Below, in pieces: positions 9,206-18,693 of a stretch of 64,000 nucleotides of DNA (positions within the stretch are counted from its first letter, which is position 1; each line of letters begins with the position of its first letter). The notes below the pieces were generated by a model. It worked only from the letters and a program-made list of their open reading frames with translations, had not been told where the DNA came from and ran no database searches. The stretch is from Acetobacteraceae bacterium H6797 (GTDB lineage Bacteria; Pseudomonadota; Alphaproteobacteria; Acetobacterales; Acetobacteraceae): positions 699,354 to 763,353 of the forward strand of contig JADFCQ010000002.1 of assembly GCA_015223225.1 (NCBI GenBank), given 5' to 3'. Both the position numbers and the translations under genes were made by a program.

Positions 9206-10183
9206 CTAGGCGAAGAGCCCCTTCATCCAGGCCCCCGCCTGCGTCGCCGAGCGCCGGGCGGCGCCGACCTCCTCCTGCGCGCGCAGGAAGCCATGCGTCG
9301 TGCCCGGGAAGAGCTCCTTCGTCAGGGCCACGCCCGCCGCCTCGAACCGCGCGGCCATGGCGTGGTTCTCGCTCGCCAGCACATCGAGCTGGGCGATGTG
9401 CAGCAGTGTCGGCGGCAGCCGCGAAAGCGCCTCGGTCGAGGCCCGGAGCGGCGAAGCAATGGGGTTCAGCCGGTCCGCCGGGCGCGGGCAATAGGCCTCC
9501 CAATAGAAGCTCATCCGCTCGCGGGTGAGGCCGAAGCCCGTCTCATAATCGCGATAGCTCGGCGTCTCGAGATCGGCGTCGAACACGCCGTAATTCAGCA
9601 GCAGGCCCGAAAGGCGAAGCGCAGGGTCCGTCTCCTGCAGCAACAGCGTCGCCCCGAGCGCCAGGTTCGCCCCGGCGGAGTCGCCGCCCAGGATGACGCG
9701 CTCGGTATCGAAGCCGAGCGAGGCGCCCTCCTCCTTCACCCAGCGGACGATCCCGGCCGTCTCCTCGATGGCCTGGGGGAAGACGGCCTCGGGCGAAAGC
9801 GCGTAATCCGGCCCCAGCACGGCGAAGCCCGAGGCCGCGGCATATTCGCGCATCAGCCGGTCATGCGTATCGATGCTGGCCCAGACCCAGCCGCCGCCAT
9901 GGACATAGATCAGCACCGGCACCGGCCCCTGCGCGCCTTGCGGGATATGCAGCCGGCACTGCATCCGCCGCCCGCGCACCAGCACCCAGACGTCGCGGCT
10001 CTCGGCCATGACCGGCCCGCCCTGGGAAAGCGGCAGGTTCAGCGCCTCGTTCAGGGCCCGGGCCTTGTCGAAGGGCTTTTCCATGACGATCGGCGGCATG
10101 CCCTTGGCCACCTGGTCCATCCGCCGGGTGAAGGCGAGCATCTCCGGGTCCCAGGTGACGTCCTGCGGGGAAAGCGGGGGCAT
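9206..10183 (-). CDS. Alpha/beta hydrolase, hormone-sensitive-lipase type
   Basis: A 325-residue cytoplasmic esterase/lipase-like enzyme. The oxyanion-hole motif HGGGW is in VLIYVHGGGWVW, the nucleophile elbow is GGDSAGAN, and the probable catalytic His is in PGTTHGF near the C-terminus; the Asp is likely in HIAQLDVLASE. This places it in the HSL/acetyl-hydrolase group (alpha/beta hydrolase fold-3). The substrate is unknown. It ends 28 bases from the end of the convergent iclR gene. It is a candidate target of that regulator, though the palindrome is not beside its own start. Confidence 0.85.
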   Translation of the reverse strand: MPPLSPQDVTWDPEMLAFTRRMDQVAKGMPPIVMEKPFDKARALNEALNLPLSQGGPVMAESRDVWVLVRGRRMQCRLHIPQGAQGPVPVLIYVHGGGWVWASIDTHDRLMREYAAASGFAVLGPDYALSPEAVFPQAIEETAGIVRWVKEEGASLGFDTERVILGGDSAGANLALGATLLLQETDPALRLSGLLLNYGVFDADLETPSYRDYETGFGLTRERMSFYWEAYCPRPADRLNPIASPLRASTEALSRLPPTLLHIAQLDVLASENHAMAARFEAAGVALTKELFPGTTHGFLRAQEEVGAARRSATQAGAWMKGLFA

Positions 10184-10299
10184 GGCGGTTCCTTGATCTC
10201 GTTCGGGCTCAGTCCAGCGTGGTCAGGGCCCTTTCGCAACCCCACCCTGCCGAACTGGCCGTTGAACAGGGCGCCAGCAAGGGGCAGGTTGCCTGGGCG

Positions 10300-12963
10300 A
10301 TGGCCCTGCCAGTCACCCTCACGCCCCGGCGCGACCCCGGCTTCCGCGAGACGGCGCTCTTCCGCCCGGAAAGCCTCGTGCTTCTCGCCGATCCGGCGTT
10401 GGATATGAGCGCAGTCCTCGCCGCGAATATCGCCGAGGGCGGGTTCAAGGGCCCCTGCTACATCATCGGCATGGAAGCGCCGGGCTTCACCCCGCTCGGC
10501 GATATCGACGAACTGCCGCCGGGCATCGACCTCGCGGTGCTGAACCTCGCGCCCGAGGCGCTGGAGCCCGCCATGGCGGCGCTGGCCGCACGGGGCTGCC
10601 GCTCGGGCATCGTGCCGGGCTCGGCGCCGGATCTCGCCGGGATGATCGCCCGCACCGGGCTGCGCGTGCTGGGCCAGGGCAGTTTTGGCCTCTGCGTGCC
10701 ATCGATCGGGCTGAATGCCAGCCTCGCGCATCTGCCGCCGCGTAAGGGCCGGCTCGCGCTGGTCAGCCAATCCGCCGCCCTCGCGCGCGCGGTGCTGGAT
10801 TGGGCCGAGGCCGAGGCGGTGGGCTTCAGCCACATCATCGGCATCGGCGGCAATGCCAATCTCGGCTTCGCGCCGACGCTCGACTGGCTGGCGCGGGATG
10901 CCGGGACCGGCGCGGTGCTGCTCGATATCCGCCGCATCCGCAACCGGCGCCTCTTCATCTCGGCCGCCCGCGCGACGGCTCGCACCCGCCCCGTCGTCGC
11001 CATCCGCCCTGGCGGGCGCATCGATGATGACGGCGGCTCGGCCGAGGCGGTGATGATCGCGGCCCTGCGCCGCGCGGGTGTGCTCACCGTCGATGGGCTG
11101 GAGGATCTGCTGGCCGCCGCCGAGACGCTGGGCCGCAGCCGCACTGTGCGCCGCCCCACCCGCCCCGCCGGGACCGAGGCGCTGCGGGGCGATCGGGTGG
11201 CCATCGTCGCCAATGGCACCGCCCCCGCCCAGCTCGCCGCCGATGCGCTGGTGAAGGGCGGCGGGCGCCTCGCGACCCTGTCGGAGCCGAGCCGCGCCGC
11301 GCTGGCCGTCGCCCTGCCGCCGGAATTCCCCCGGACCAACCCGATGATCCTGCCGCCGGGCAGCAGCACCCGGCTGGGCGAGGCCGCGGTGGCGCTGGCC
11401 GCCCTGGCCGAGATCGACACGGTGGTCGCCCTGCATGCGCCCATTCCGCGTGAGAATGGCGGGTTGGCGGCGCAGACCGTCATCGCAGCCGCCAAGGCCA
11501 CGAGGGGCGCGCCGGTGCTGGTGGGTTGGCTCGGCCAGGCGACCGCAGGGCCGCAGCGCAGGCTTCTCGCCGAGGCCGGCACGGCCGTTTTCGCCACGCC
11601 CGAGGCCGCCATCCGTGGCGCTCTGCATCTGGCGCAGGACCGGCGGAACCGCGCCACCGCCGCCGAGCTTCCTTCCCGCGAGGTGCTGGCCCTTGCGCCG
11701 GATCGCGCCGCCGTCACGCGGATTTTCGCCCATGTCCGCGCCGAGGGCCGGCTGAAGCTGAGCGAGGCGGAGGCGCTGGCCGTCTTCGCCGCCTATGGCG
11801 TGCCGACCATCCAGGGCGAGACGGCCCGCACGCCCGAGGAAGCGGCCACGGCGGCCGACCGGCTGAGCTATCCCGTCGCGGTGAAGCTCCTCTCGCCCGA
11901 CCTGCCGCGCAAGACAGAGGTGGGCGGCGTCACGCTCAGCCTGCGCAGCCCGGCCGAGGTGCTGGAGGCGGCCGAGACCATGGCCGCGCGGCTGGGGCGC
12001 GAACGCCCCGAGGCGAGGCTCGACGGTTTTCTCGTCCAGCGCATGGCCGGCAGGGGACATGAGCTGCGCCTTCGGCTCGATGATGACCCAATGTTCGGCC
12101 CCTATATCGGCTTCGGTCGTGGCGGGACCTTTCCGGGGCTGAACCAGGACGAGTCCATCGAGCTTCCGCCGCTGAACCGTGCCCTGGCCACCGGCATCAT
12201 CCGCCGCTCGCGGCTGCTCAGGCTGCTGGAGGGCTATCGCGACTGGCCGGCCGTCGATCTCCTCGCCATCGCCGATACGCTGGTGCGCCTCTCGCAGTTG
12301 GCGATCGATTTTCCTGAAATCGCCAGCAGCATCGTCAATCCGCTGCTGGCCGATGCGCGGGGCGTGCTGGCGCTGGATGCCATCATGGAGCTGCGGCCGG
12401 CGGGCGAGCGCGCTTCGCTCTCCATCCCGCCCTATCCGGCCGAGCTGGCCCAGCCCTGGGTGGCGAAGAACGGCGCGCGCCTGCTCGTCCGCCCGATCCG
12501 TCCCGAGGATGCCGAGGCCCAGGCCGCCGCTTTCGCGAGGTTGCGCCCCGAGGATGTGCGCTGGCGTTTCTTCAGCCAGATCCGCGAACTTTCGCCAGAA
12601 CAGATCGCGCGCCTGACGCAGATCGACTACGAGCGCGAGATGGCCTTCATCGCCGTGGAGAGCGTGCCGGGCGAGCCCGACCGCACCGCCGGCACCGCGC
12701 GGCTGGTGCTGGAACCCGGCTCGGCGGGCGGCGAATTCGCCGTTGTGGTGGACCCGGACTGGAAGGGCCAGGGGCTCGGCAGCCATCTCATGCGCCGGCT
12801 CATCGACTGGGGCCGCGCGCAGGGCCTCACGCATATGGCCGGCCAAGTGCTGGCCGATAACGCGCCCATGCTGGCCTTCATGCGCTCGCTCGGCTTCACC
12901 ATCCGCCGCCTGCCGGAGGATGAGGAGCTTTGCGAGGCGCGGCTGGAGCTTCAGCCTGGCTAG
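10300..12963 (+). CDS. Pat-type protein acetyltransferase (NDP-forming acyl-CoA synthetase domain plus GNAT)
   Basis: An 887-residue fusion. The N-terminal part is the CoA-binding and succinyl-CoA-ligase-like portion of NDP-forming acyl-CoA synthetases, followed by an ATP-grasp domain (from about LSEAEALAVFAAYGVPT). The last ~160 residues are a GNAT domain with the acetyl-CoA motif WKGQGLGSHLM. The SHTG motif that carries the phosphorylated His in active synthetases is missing; the sequence there reads RIDDDGGSAEAV. This matches bacterial Pat/PatZ enzymes, where the big domain is regulatory and the GNAT domain acetylates lysines of metabolic enzymes such as acetyl-CoA synthetase. Its stop codon shares the four bases CTAG with the convergent DUF1810 gene. 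Upstream in-frame sequence to 10219 is possible but looks non-conserved. Confidence 0.9.
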   Translation: MALPVTLTPRRDPGFRETALFRPESLVLLADPALDMSAVLAANIAEGGFKGPCYIIGMEAPGFTPLGDIDELPPGIDLAVLNLAPEALEPAMAALAARGCRSGIVPGSAPDLAGMIARTGLRVLGQGSFGLCVPSIGLNASLAHLPPRKGRLALVSQSAALARAVLDWAEAEAVGFSHIIGIGGNANLGFAPTLDWLARDAGTGAVLLDIRRIRNRRLFISAARATARTRPVVAIRPGGRIDDDGGSAEAVMIAALRRAGVLTVDGLEDLLAAAETLGRSRTVRRPTRPAGTEALRGDRVAIVANGTAPAQLAADALVKGGGRLATLSEPSRAALAVALPPEFPRTNPMILPPGSSTRLGEAAVALAALAEIDTVVALHAPIPRENGGLAAQTVIAAAKATRGAPVLVGWLGQATAGPQRRLLAEAGTAVFATPEAAIRGALHLAQDRRNRATAAELPSREVLALAPDRAAVTRIFAHVRAEGRLKLSEAEALAVFAAYGVPTIQGETARTPEEAATAADRLSYPVAVKLLSPDLPRKTEVGGVTLSLRSPAEVLEAAETMAARLGRERPEARLDGFLVQRMAGRGHELRLRLDDDPMFGPYIGFGRGGTFPGLNQDESIELPPLNRALATGIIRRSRLLRLLEGYRDWPAVDLLAIADTLVRLSQLAIDFPEIASSIVNPLLADARGVLALDAIMELRPAGERASLSIPPYPAELAQPWVAKNGARLLVRPIRPEDAEAQAAAFARLRPEDVRWRFFSQIRELSPEQIARLTQIDYEREMAFIAVESVPGEPDRTAGTARLVLEPGSAGGEFAVVVDPDWKGQGLGSHLMRRLIDWGRAQGLTHMAGQVLADNAPMLAFMRSLGFTIRRLPEDEELCEARLELQPG

Positions 12964-13379
12964 CGCAGCAGCTCCAGCGTCCGTTTGTCCCTTTCGCCGC
13001 CGCAGAACTTCTCGAGCGCGGCGTCATAGGGGCCGCCCGGCGTGACGATGTCGAAAAGCGTCATGCAGGAGCGGAATTTCATATCGTCCGGCGAGCCGAA
13101 AATCGCGTGCAGCGAGGGCTCGCCGCAATCCAGCACGGCACGCGTGCAATCGAGCAGGCGTGGGCCCAGCACGGGATGGGCGGCGTAATCCTCCGCCTCG
13201 CCCAGGCCCTCGAGCCCGTAGAATTGCGCCGTCGAGGAAATGCCGAGGCCGCGTAGCTGCGGGAAGATGAACCACATCCAATGCGTTCGCTTCCGCCCCG
13301 CCCGCAACTCCTCCAGCACGGTCGCGATGACCGGCGCCTGGGCGGTGACGAAGCGGTCGAGGCTGGAAGCGTCGCTCAT
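12960..13379 (-). CDS. DUF1810 family protein
   Basis: A 139-residue protein of the DUF1810 (PF08837) family, recognised by LDRFVTAQ near the start, RKRTHWMWFIFPQL in the middle and the C-terminal region with MTLFDI. The family is cytoplasmic and of unknown function. The ATG at 13379 is favoured because the 10 residues before it run into the preceding SDR stop; only 4 bases separate the two genes, so they are probably co-transcribed. The stop (TAG on the minus strand) overlaps the stop of the convergent pat gene. Confidence 0.88.
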   Translation of the reverse strand: MSDASSLDRFVTAQAPVIATVLEELRAGRKRTHWMWFIFPQLRGLGISSTAQFYGLEGLGEAEDYAAHPVLGPRLLDCTRAVLDCGEPSLHAIFGSPDDMKFRSCMTLFDIVTPGGPYDAALEKFCGGERDKRTLELLR

Positions 13380-13383
13380 CCTC

Positions 13384-14160
13384 TCAGGCCCCCAGCATCT
13401 GGCCGCCATCGACGACGAGCGTCTGCCCCGTCACCCAGCTCGCGAGCGGGGAGCAGAGGAAGAGCGCCGCCGAGGCGATTTCCTCGGGATGGCCGAGCCG
13501 GCCGAAGGGGATGGAGCCCAGCACCTTGTTGTAGAGCGGCGCATTGTCGCTTTTGCGCTTTTCCCAGGAGCCGCCGGGAAACTCGATGGAGCCGGGCGCG
13601 ATGGCATTCACCCGGATGCCCTTATTCGCATACATCGCGGCCTGGCTCGAGGTGTAGTTGATCAGCAGCGCCTTCACCGCGGCATAGGCGGGGCTGCGGA
13701 CGGAGGGCTTCAGCCCCGAGATCGAGCTGATATTGAGGATGCAGCCTTTCGAATTCTCCAGGAAATCCAGCGCGGCGCGGCTCGCGCGCACGGTGGCCAT
13801 GACATCGACAGAGAGGCCGAGGGCCCAGCCCGCCTCATCGTCAATGGAGCCGAAACCCGAGGCGTTGTTGACCAGCACATCGACGCCGCCGAGGAAGCCC
13901 GCCGCCTTGCCCACCCAGTCGATCACCGCCGGGCCCTCGCCCAGATCGAGCGAGGTGGTATGGGCGCGGACGCCCAGCGCCTCGATCTCGGCCGCCGCCG
14001 AAGCGAGGGAATCCGCCCCGCGCGCGCAGAGTGCCACATCGGCCCCGCCCGCCGCGAAAGCCAGGGCGATGGAGCGCCCGATACCCCTGCTGCCGCCTGC
14101 GACCAGCACGCGCTTGCCCGCGAAGGCGCCCTTGAAGGCGGCGGCGGTATTGAAGGCCAT
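13384..14160 (-). CDS. SDR family oxidoreductase
   Basis: A 258-residue classical short-chain dehydrogenase. The cofactor motif is [10 protein letters not shown] near the N-terminus, NNAS follows in the central region, and the catalytic Ser and Tyr/Lys are read from SSISG and YAAVK. The C-terminal GQTLVVDGG is typical of 3-oxoacyl-ACP-reductase-like SDRs. AGGAGA 7 bases upstream fixes the ATG at 14160. The substrate is not predictable. It appears to lead a two-gene unit with DUF1810. Confidence 0.9.
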   Translation of the reverse strand: MAFNTAAAFKGAFAGKRVLVAGGSRGIGRSIALAFAAGGADVALCARGADSLASAAAEIEALGVRAHTTSLDLGEGPAVIDWVGKAAGFLGGVDVLVNNASGFGSIDDEAGWALGLSVDVMATVRASRAALDFLENSKGCILNISSISGLKPSVRSPAYAAVKALLINYTSSQAAMYANKGIRVNAIAPGSIEFPGGSWEKRKSDNAPLYNKVLGSIPFGRLGHPEEIASAALFLCSPLASWVTGQTLVVDGGQMLGA

Positions 14161-14284
14161 GCCTGTTTCTCCTGTCATGCCCCAAGGCTGGGGGCCCGGA
14201 TGCTGGATGGCAAGACCGCGCGGGAACACGCTTCGTTAAACTCTCGCCGATAGGCTTCCCGCAGTGTCCCTTCGGAAGAAGCCC

Positions 14285-15973
14285 ATGCGAAACCTCGTTC
14301 AGAACCTCAAGATCCGCAGCAAGATCATAGCGGCCTTCGCCATGGTCCTTGCTGTCGCCGGCATGCTCGGCGCCTTCTCCATCACCCGCCTCGGCGAGGT
14401 GACGGAATCCGCGCGTGACGTGGCCTATAACTGGCTGCCCTCCGCGCATGTGCTCGGCGATCTCAACGGCGAGTTCGAAAAGCTGCGCGCCCGTGAGTCG
14501 CAACTCATCATCGCGCCGCCGGACCGGGTGGAGCCGCGCGCCAAGCTCGTCGAGGACAGCATCGGCCTCGTCGACAAGGCGATCCGGACCTATGTGACGA
14601 TGGTCGAGGATGGCGAGGAGAAGAAGCTCGCCGCCACGGTCGAGACGACCTGGGCGGCCTATGCCGACCTGGCCAGGCGCATCGCCGCGGCGGGCCGCGC
14701 GAATGACATGAAGCTGGCCTATGACCTGGAATTCGGCCCCGCCAATGAGCAGCTCGGCAAGGTCCGCGCGGCGATCCAGGCGGTGCGCAACTTCCAGATG
14801 GCCGGCGGCCGCCAGGTTGCCAATAACGGCGTGGAACTCGGCCAATCCGCCCGGCTCTGGATCGGCGGCGCGCTCGCCCTGACGGCGCTGATCTGCGCAC
14901 TCGTGGGCCTCGCCCTGGTGCGCGGCATCTCCAGCCCCATCATGGCGATGACGGGCGCGATGGAGCGCCTCGCCAGGAAGGACATGACGGTCGAGATCCC
15001 CGGCACGGGCCGTGGCGACGAGATCGGCGGCATGGCCGGCGCGGTGAAGGTCTTCAAGGACAATATGGTCCTGGCCGACAAGCTCGCCGCCGAGCAGGAA
15101 GCGGCCCGCGCCTCCCGCGAGAAGCGCGGCCAGCATCTCGAAGGGCTGGTGAGGCAGTTCGAGAGCCGGGTGGGCCAGATGGTCGGCGTGCTCTCCTCCG
15201 CCTCGACGGAGCTGGAGGCCACGGCGCGCGCCATGTCCACCACGGCGCAGCAGACCAATGGTCAGGCGGGCGAAGTCGCCTCCGCCGCCGAACAGGCCGC
15301 GAGCGGCATCCATACCGTCGCCTCGGCGGCGGAGGAGCTGACGGCCTCGATCGGTGAGATCAGCCGCCAAGTCAGCCAGGCCTCGGGCGTGGCCGGCAAG
15401 GCCGTGGATAATGCCCGCCAGACGGACGCGACGGTGCGTGCCCTTGCCGAAGGCGCGAACCGCATCGGTGAGGTCGTGGGCCTCATCAACTCCATCGCAG
15501 GCCAGACCAACCTGCTCGCGCTGAACGCGACCATCGAGGCGGCGCGGGCCGGTGAGGCGGGCAAGGGCTTCGCGGTCGTGGCCTCGGAGGTGAAGAGCCT
15601 CGCTGCCCAGACGGCCAAGGCCACCGAGGAAATCGGCGCCCAGATCAACCAGATCCAGGCCGCGACGCAGCAGGCGGTGGCCGCGATCAACGGCATCGCA
15701 AGCACCATCGACGAGGTGAGCAGCATCACGGTGACCATCGCGGCCGCCGTGGAGCAGCAGGCGGCGGCGACGGGCGAGATCGCGCGTACGGTGCAGCAGA
15801 CGGCCCAGGCCACCTCGGCGGTCACGCAGAATATCGGCTCGGTCAGCCGGGGCGCCAATGATACCGGCGCCGCGGCCTCTCAGGTGCTCTCGGCGGCCTC
15901 GGAACTTTCCCGCCAGTCCGAGCAGCTGACCGGCGAGGTGACGAGCTTCGTGACGGAGGTGCGCGCCGCCTGA
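14285..15973 (+). CDS. Methyl-accepting chemotaxis protein with periplasmic four-helix-bundle sensor
   Basis: A 562-residue transmembrane chemoreceptor: TM1 at about residues 14-31, a helical periplasmic sensor (about 32-190), TM2 (about 195-215, [22 protein letters not shown] region), a HAMP linker and a C-terminal MCP signalling domain with the tip [20 protein letters not shown]. The ATG at 14285 has GGAAG just upstream and is preferred to the GTG at 14264. No CheR-binding pentapeptide is seen at the C-terminus. No che genes are in the window, so it must feed a distant array. The periplasmic ligand is unknown. Confidence 0.92.
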   Translation: MRNLVQNLKIRSKIIAAFAMVLAVAGMLGAFSITRLGEVTESARDVAYNWLPSAHVLGDLNGEFEKLRARESQLIIAPPDRVEPRAKLVEDSIGLVDKAIRTYVTMVEDGEEKKLAATVETTWAAYADLARRIAAAGRANDMKLAYDLEFGPANEQLGKVRAAIQAVRNFQMAGGRQVANNGVELGQSARLWIGGALALTALICALVGLALVRGISSPIMAMTGAMERLARKDMTVEIPGTGRGDEIGGMAGAVKVFKDNMVLADKLAAEQEAARASREKRGQHLEGLVRQFESRVGQMVGVLSSASTELEATARAMSTTAQQTNGQAGEVASAAEQAASGIHTVASAAEELTASIGEISRQVSQASGVAGKAVDNARQTDATVRALAEGANRIGEVVGLINSIAGQTNLLALNATIEAARAGEAGKGFAVVASEVKSLAAQTAKATEEIGAQINQIQAATQQAVAAINGIASTIDEVSSITVTIAAAVEQQAAATGEIARTVQQTAQATSAVTQNIGSVSRGANDTGAAASQVLSAASELSRQSEQLTGEVTSFVTEVRAA

Positions 15974-16037
15974 CGGCCAGCACCGCCGCGATTGCCCCTT
16001 GGCGTGGCGGGCCGGAACCCCTACTTCCCGGCCCGCC

Positions 16038-16679
16038 ATGTCCCGCTCCCGTCTCTGGCTGAACAGCCTCTTCGTCGATCACGCCATCCTGCGCACCGTC
16101 TGGCGCAACTGGGGCGTTGTCGCGCCGGGGCGGCTCTATCGCTCCAACCACCCTCTACCGTGGCAGGTGGAGAGCGCGGTGAAGCGCTTCGGCATCCGCA
16201 CCATCATCAATCTGCGCGGCGAGCGGCCCGATTGCGGCTCGGACGTGCTGGGGCGGGAAGCTGCGCGCAAGGTCGGCATCGTCCAGATCGACGCGCCCTT
16301 CGAGAGCCGCGGCGCGCCCCATAAGGACCGCATCCTGCGCCTCGTCGAGATCCTGAAGACGGCGCAGGAGCCCATCCTCATCCACTGCAAGTCCGGCGCC
16401 GACCGCACCGGGCTCATCGCGGCGCTCTGGCTCCTGCTGCAGGGCCGGCCGGTGGAAGAGGCGATGAAGCAGCTCACCCTCGCCCATGGCCATGTGAAGC
16501 AGGCCAGGACGGGCATCCTGGACGCATTCTTCGCCCTCTATGCCGCCCATTACCGCCGCGCGCCCAAGCCCTTCCTGGACTGGCTGCGCGAGGATTACGA
16601 CGAGGCGGCCCTCAAGCGCGATTTCCGTAGCCAGGGCTGGGCCGACCGCCTGGTGGACGGCTTCCTGCGCCGAGAGTAA
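16038..16679 (+). CDS. Protein tyrosine / dual-specificity phosphatase
   Basis: A 213-residue cysteine phosphatase. The P-loop HCKSGADRTG gives the CX5R signature, and the upstream block RLYRSNHPLP...IRTIINLRGE is typical of the dual-specificity phosphatase-like family found in proteobacteria. It is predicted cytoplasmic, with no clear signal peptide. The substrate may be a phosphotyrosine protein or a phospholipid; the sequence does not decide. The ATG at 16038 is preferred to the longer frame from 15999, whose extra residues look like leader sequence. It stands 64 bases after the chemoreceptor gene. Confidence 0.85.
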   Translation: MSRSRLWLNSLFVDHAILRTVWRNWGVVAPGRLYRSNHPLPWQVESAVKRFGIRTIINLRGERPDCGSDVLGREAARKVGIVQIDAPFESRGAPHKDRILRLVEILKTAQEPILIHCKSGADRTGLIAALWLLLQGRPVEEAMKQLTLAHGHVKQARTGILDAFFALYAAHYRRAPKPFLDWLREDYDEAALKRDFRSQGWADRLVDGFLRRE

Positions 16680-16768
16680 CGCGGGCCAGAACTTCTCCCG
16701 AGCCCCCTTCCCGTCCGTTCTCCCAGGAGTAAGCTCCGGGGATCGTTTCGTGACGTGAGGATAGGTCC

Positions 16769-17635
16769 ATGGCTGGCGTGTATTGGTTCGAAGGCAAGTG
16801 GTATGACGAGGAGCCGAAGGTTCTCGGCCCCATGGACCATGCTTTCTGGCTCGGCTCGGTGATTTTCGACGGCGCCCGCGCCATCAAGGGCTTGGTCCCC
16901 GATCTCGACCGCCATTGCCAGCGTGCCGTCCGCTCCGCCCGCAACATGGGCATGGACCCGAAGATCACCGCCGAGGAAATCGAGGGCCTGTGCCGCGAGG
17001 CCGTGCGCAAGATGGGCGCCGAGGCGGAACTCTACATCCGCCCGATGTTCTTCATCCGCAAGGGCCTGGGCGCCGCCTTCCCCGACCCGAGCAGCACCAC
17101 CTTCATCCTGGCCGTCTATGACGCCCCGCTGCCGCCGCCGACGGGCTTCTCGGCCTGCCACGTCTCGCAGCGCCGCCCGGCGCCGAATATGGCGCCCACC
17201 GATGCCAAGGCCTCGGCGCTCTACCCCAATTCCTCGCGCGCCGTCGCCGAGGCCAAAGAAAAGGGCTTCGACAACGCTATCCTGCTCGATTTCGAGGGCA
17301 ATGTGGCCGAATTCGCCACCTCCAACGTCATCGCGGTGAAGAATGGCGTGGTCTTCACGCCCAAGCCGAACAACACCTTCCTGGCAGGCATCACCCGCCT
17401 GCGGGTGCTCGAGCTGCTGCGCAACGCGGGCTATCAGGTCGAGGAACGCTCGGTGAAGCCCGAGGAGCTGGACGATGCGGACGAGATTTTCTCGGTCGGC
17501 AATTTCGCCAAGGTGACGCCCTGCACGCGCTTCGGCGCGCGCAATCTCCAGCCGGGCCCGGTCTATAACGCCGCCCGCAAGGCCTATTTCGACTGGGCCG
17601 AGGAAAACAGCCGCCTTCTGCCGAAGGCGGGCTGA
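16769..17635 (+). CDS. ilvE: Branched-chain amino acid aminotransferase
   Basis: A 288-residue fold-type IV PLP enzyme. The likely Schiff-base lysine is K147 in TDAKASALYPN, and E182 in the segment FEGNVAEFATSNV fits the conserved glutamate near the PLP nitrogen. The N-terminus (FEGKWYDEE...FDGARAI) matches BCAT-like enzymes. It transfers the amino group between glutamate and Leu/Ile/Val keto acids in the cytoplasm. Some alphaproteobacterial relatives act as D-amino-acid or beta-alanine transaminases, so the substrate call is by family. A shared terminator follows the stop codon. Confidence 0.88.
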   Translation: MAGVYWFEGKWYDEEPKVLGPMDHAFWLGSVIFDGARAIKGLVPDLDRHCQRAVRSARNMGMDPKITAEEIEGLCREAVRKMGAEAELYIRPMFFIRKGLGAAFPDPSSTTFILAVYDAPLPPPTGFSACHVSQRRPAPNMAPTDAKASALYPNSSRAVAEAKEKGFDNAILLDFEGNVAEFATSNVIAVKNGVVFTPKPNNTFLAGITRLRVLELLRNAGYQVEERSVKPEELDDADEIFSVGNFAKVTPCTRFGARNLQPGPVYNAARKAYFDWAEENSRLLPKAG

Positions 17636-17640
17636 ACACC

Positions 17641-17675
17641 CTGAGGGCCGGCCCCACGGCCGGCCCGCACCTCAG
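17641..17675. terminator. Bidirectional terminator between ilvE and the hydroxyacid dehydrogenase
   Basis: GGGCCGGCC (17645-17653) pairs perfectly with GGCCGGCCC (17658-17666) around the loop CCAC. An outer CTGAG/CTCAG pairing extends to 17641 and 17675. It lies between two convergent genes and touches the stop codon of the minus-strand one. No strong T-run follows. Confidence 0.65.
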
Positions 17676-18607
17676 ACCGGCTCGGTCACGCCCAGCGCGG
17701 CCAGAACCTCGCCTTCGGCGATGGCGGCACCCCGCGTGCGCGCGCCCCAGGTCGCGGCGCCGATATGCGGCGTCAGCACCACATTCGGCAGGGCCGCGAG
17801 CCGCTCCGGCACGCCCGGCTCGCCTTCCACCACATCGAGCCCGGCTGCCGCGATCACGCCCTTCTCCAGGGCCTCGATCAGCGCCTCGGTATCGACCAGC
17901 GTGCCGCGCCCGATATTGATCAGCGTGCCCTCGGCGCCCAGCGCCTCAAGCTCCGCCTTGCCGATCAGGTGCTTCATCCCCGCCCCGCCCGGCAGCGCCA
18001 GGACGAGGAAATCCGAGACGGCGGCCAGGGCCTTGAGGTCCGGCAGCAGCTCATAGCCCAGCCCTTCGGCCGAGGCGCGGTGGAGGCCCACGACCTTCAT
18101 CTTGAAGGCCTCGGCGCGCGCCGCGATGGCCTTGCCGATGCGGCCCGAAATGCCCGCGATGCCCATGGTCGCGCCCACCAGGCTGCGGCCCGGTGCCCAG
18201 CGCTTGGTCTTCCATTCGCTGCGCGCGAAGGCATCGGCGCGGACGAGAGAGCGCGCGGTCATGAGCGTGAGGGCCAGGGTCAGGTCCGCCACGTCATCCG
18301 TCACGGCCTCGCCGATGGGGCGCAGGGTGATGCCGCGCGCGGCCATGGCCGCCTGGTCATGCTTGTCGAGCCCGGCGCCGGTCGAGATCACGCGCCGCAG
18401 GGCCGGAAGCTGGGCAATGACGCTCGCATCGCAGCCGAGCCCGGCATTGGTGACGAGAATTTCGATCGCGCCCCGCTCCGCCTCGCTCAGCGTGCCGATG
18501 GTCGAGGGGCCGCCGGGCAATTCGCGCAGCTCGCCCATCTCGGCGATGCGCGGCAGGCGGACGCCTTGCAGCACGGGGTAGAAGAGAACGCGGGGCAGAG
18601 AGGGCAT
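17672..18607 (-). CDS. D-2-hydroxyacid dehydrogenase (GhrB/hydroxypyruvate reductase-like)
   Basis: A 311-residue NAD(P)-dependent D-2-hydroxyacid dehydrogenase. The substrate-side STGAGLDKHD, the Rossmann motif GISGRIGKA, the Arg motif NIGRGTLVD, the acidic residue in VVEGEPGVPE and the catalytic His in LTPHIGAATWG are all in order. It reduces 2-keto acids such as glyoxylate or hydroxypyruvate; the exact substrate is inferred only from family. The ATG at 18607 is chosen over the in-frame TTG two codons earlier. It lies about 86 bases downstream of the isoaspartyl peptidase gene, same strand. Confidence 0.88.
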   Translation of the reverse strand: MPSLPRVLFYPVLQGVRLPRIAEMGELRELPGGPSTIGTLSEAERGAIEILVTNAGLGCDASVIAQLPALRRVISTGAGLDKHDQAAMAARGITLRPIGEAVTDDVADLTLALTLMTARSLVRADAFARSEWKTKRWAPGRSLVGATMGIAGISGRIGKAIAARAEAFKMKVVGLHRASAEGLGYELLPDLKALAAVSDFLVLALPGGAGMKHLIGKAELEALGAEGTLINIGRGTLVDTEALIEALEKGVIAAAGLDVVEGEPGVPERLAALPNVVLTPHIGAATWGARTRGAAIAEGEVLAALGVTEPV

Positions 18608-18693
18608 GCGCAATCCATCCGATCAATTCGATGCGTTTTGGCGAAGCAAGAAACACGCCTCGGCGCGGCTTGCGAAGACCGGATGGCGTTACA

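Noticed and set aside
10051..12846. Very long minus-strand open frame (931 codons) opposite pat
   Set aside because: High-GC DNA gives long open frames on the opposite strand. The translation has no recognisable domain and is rich in Arg, Gly, Ala and Gln, as expected of a shadow frame. The plus-strand gene has clear domains.
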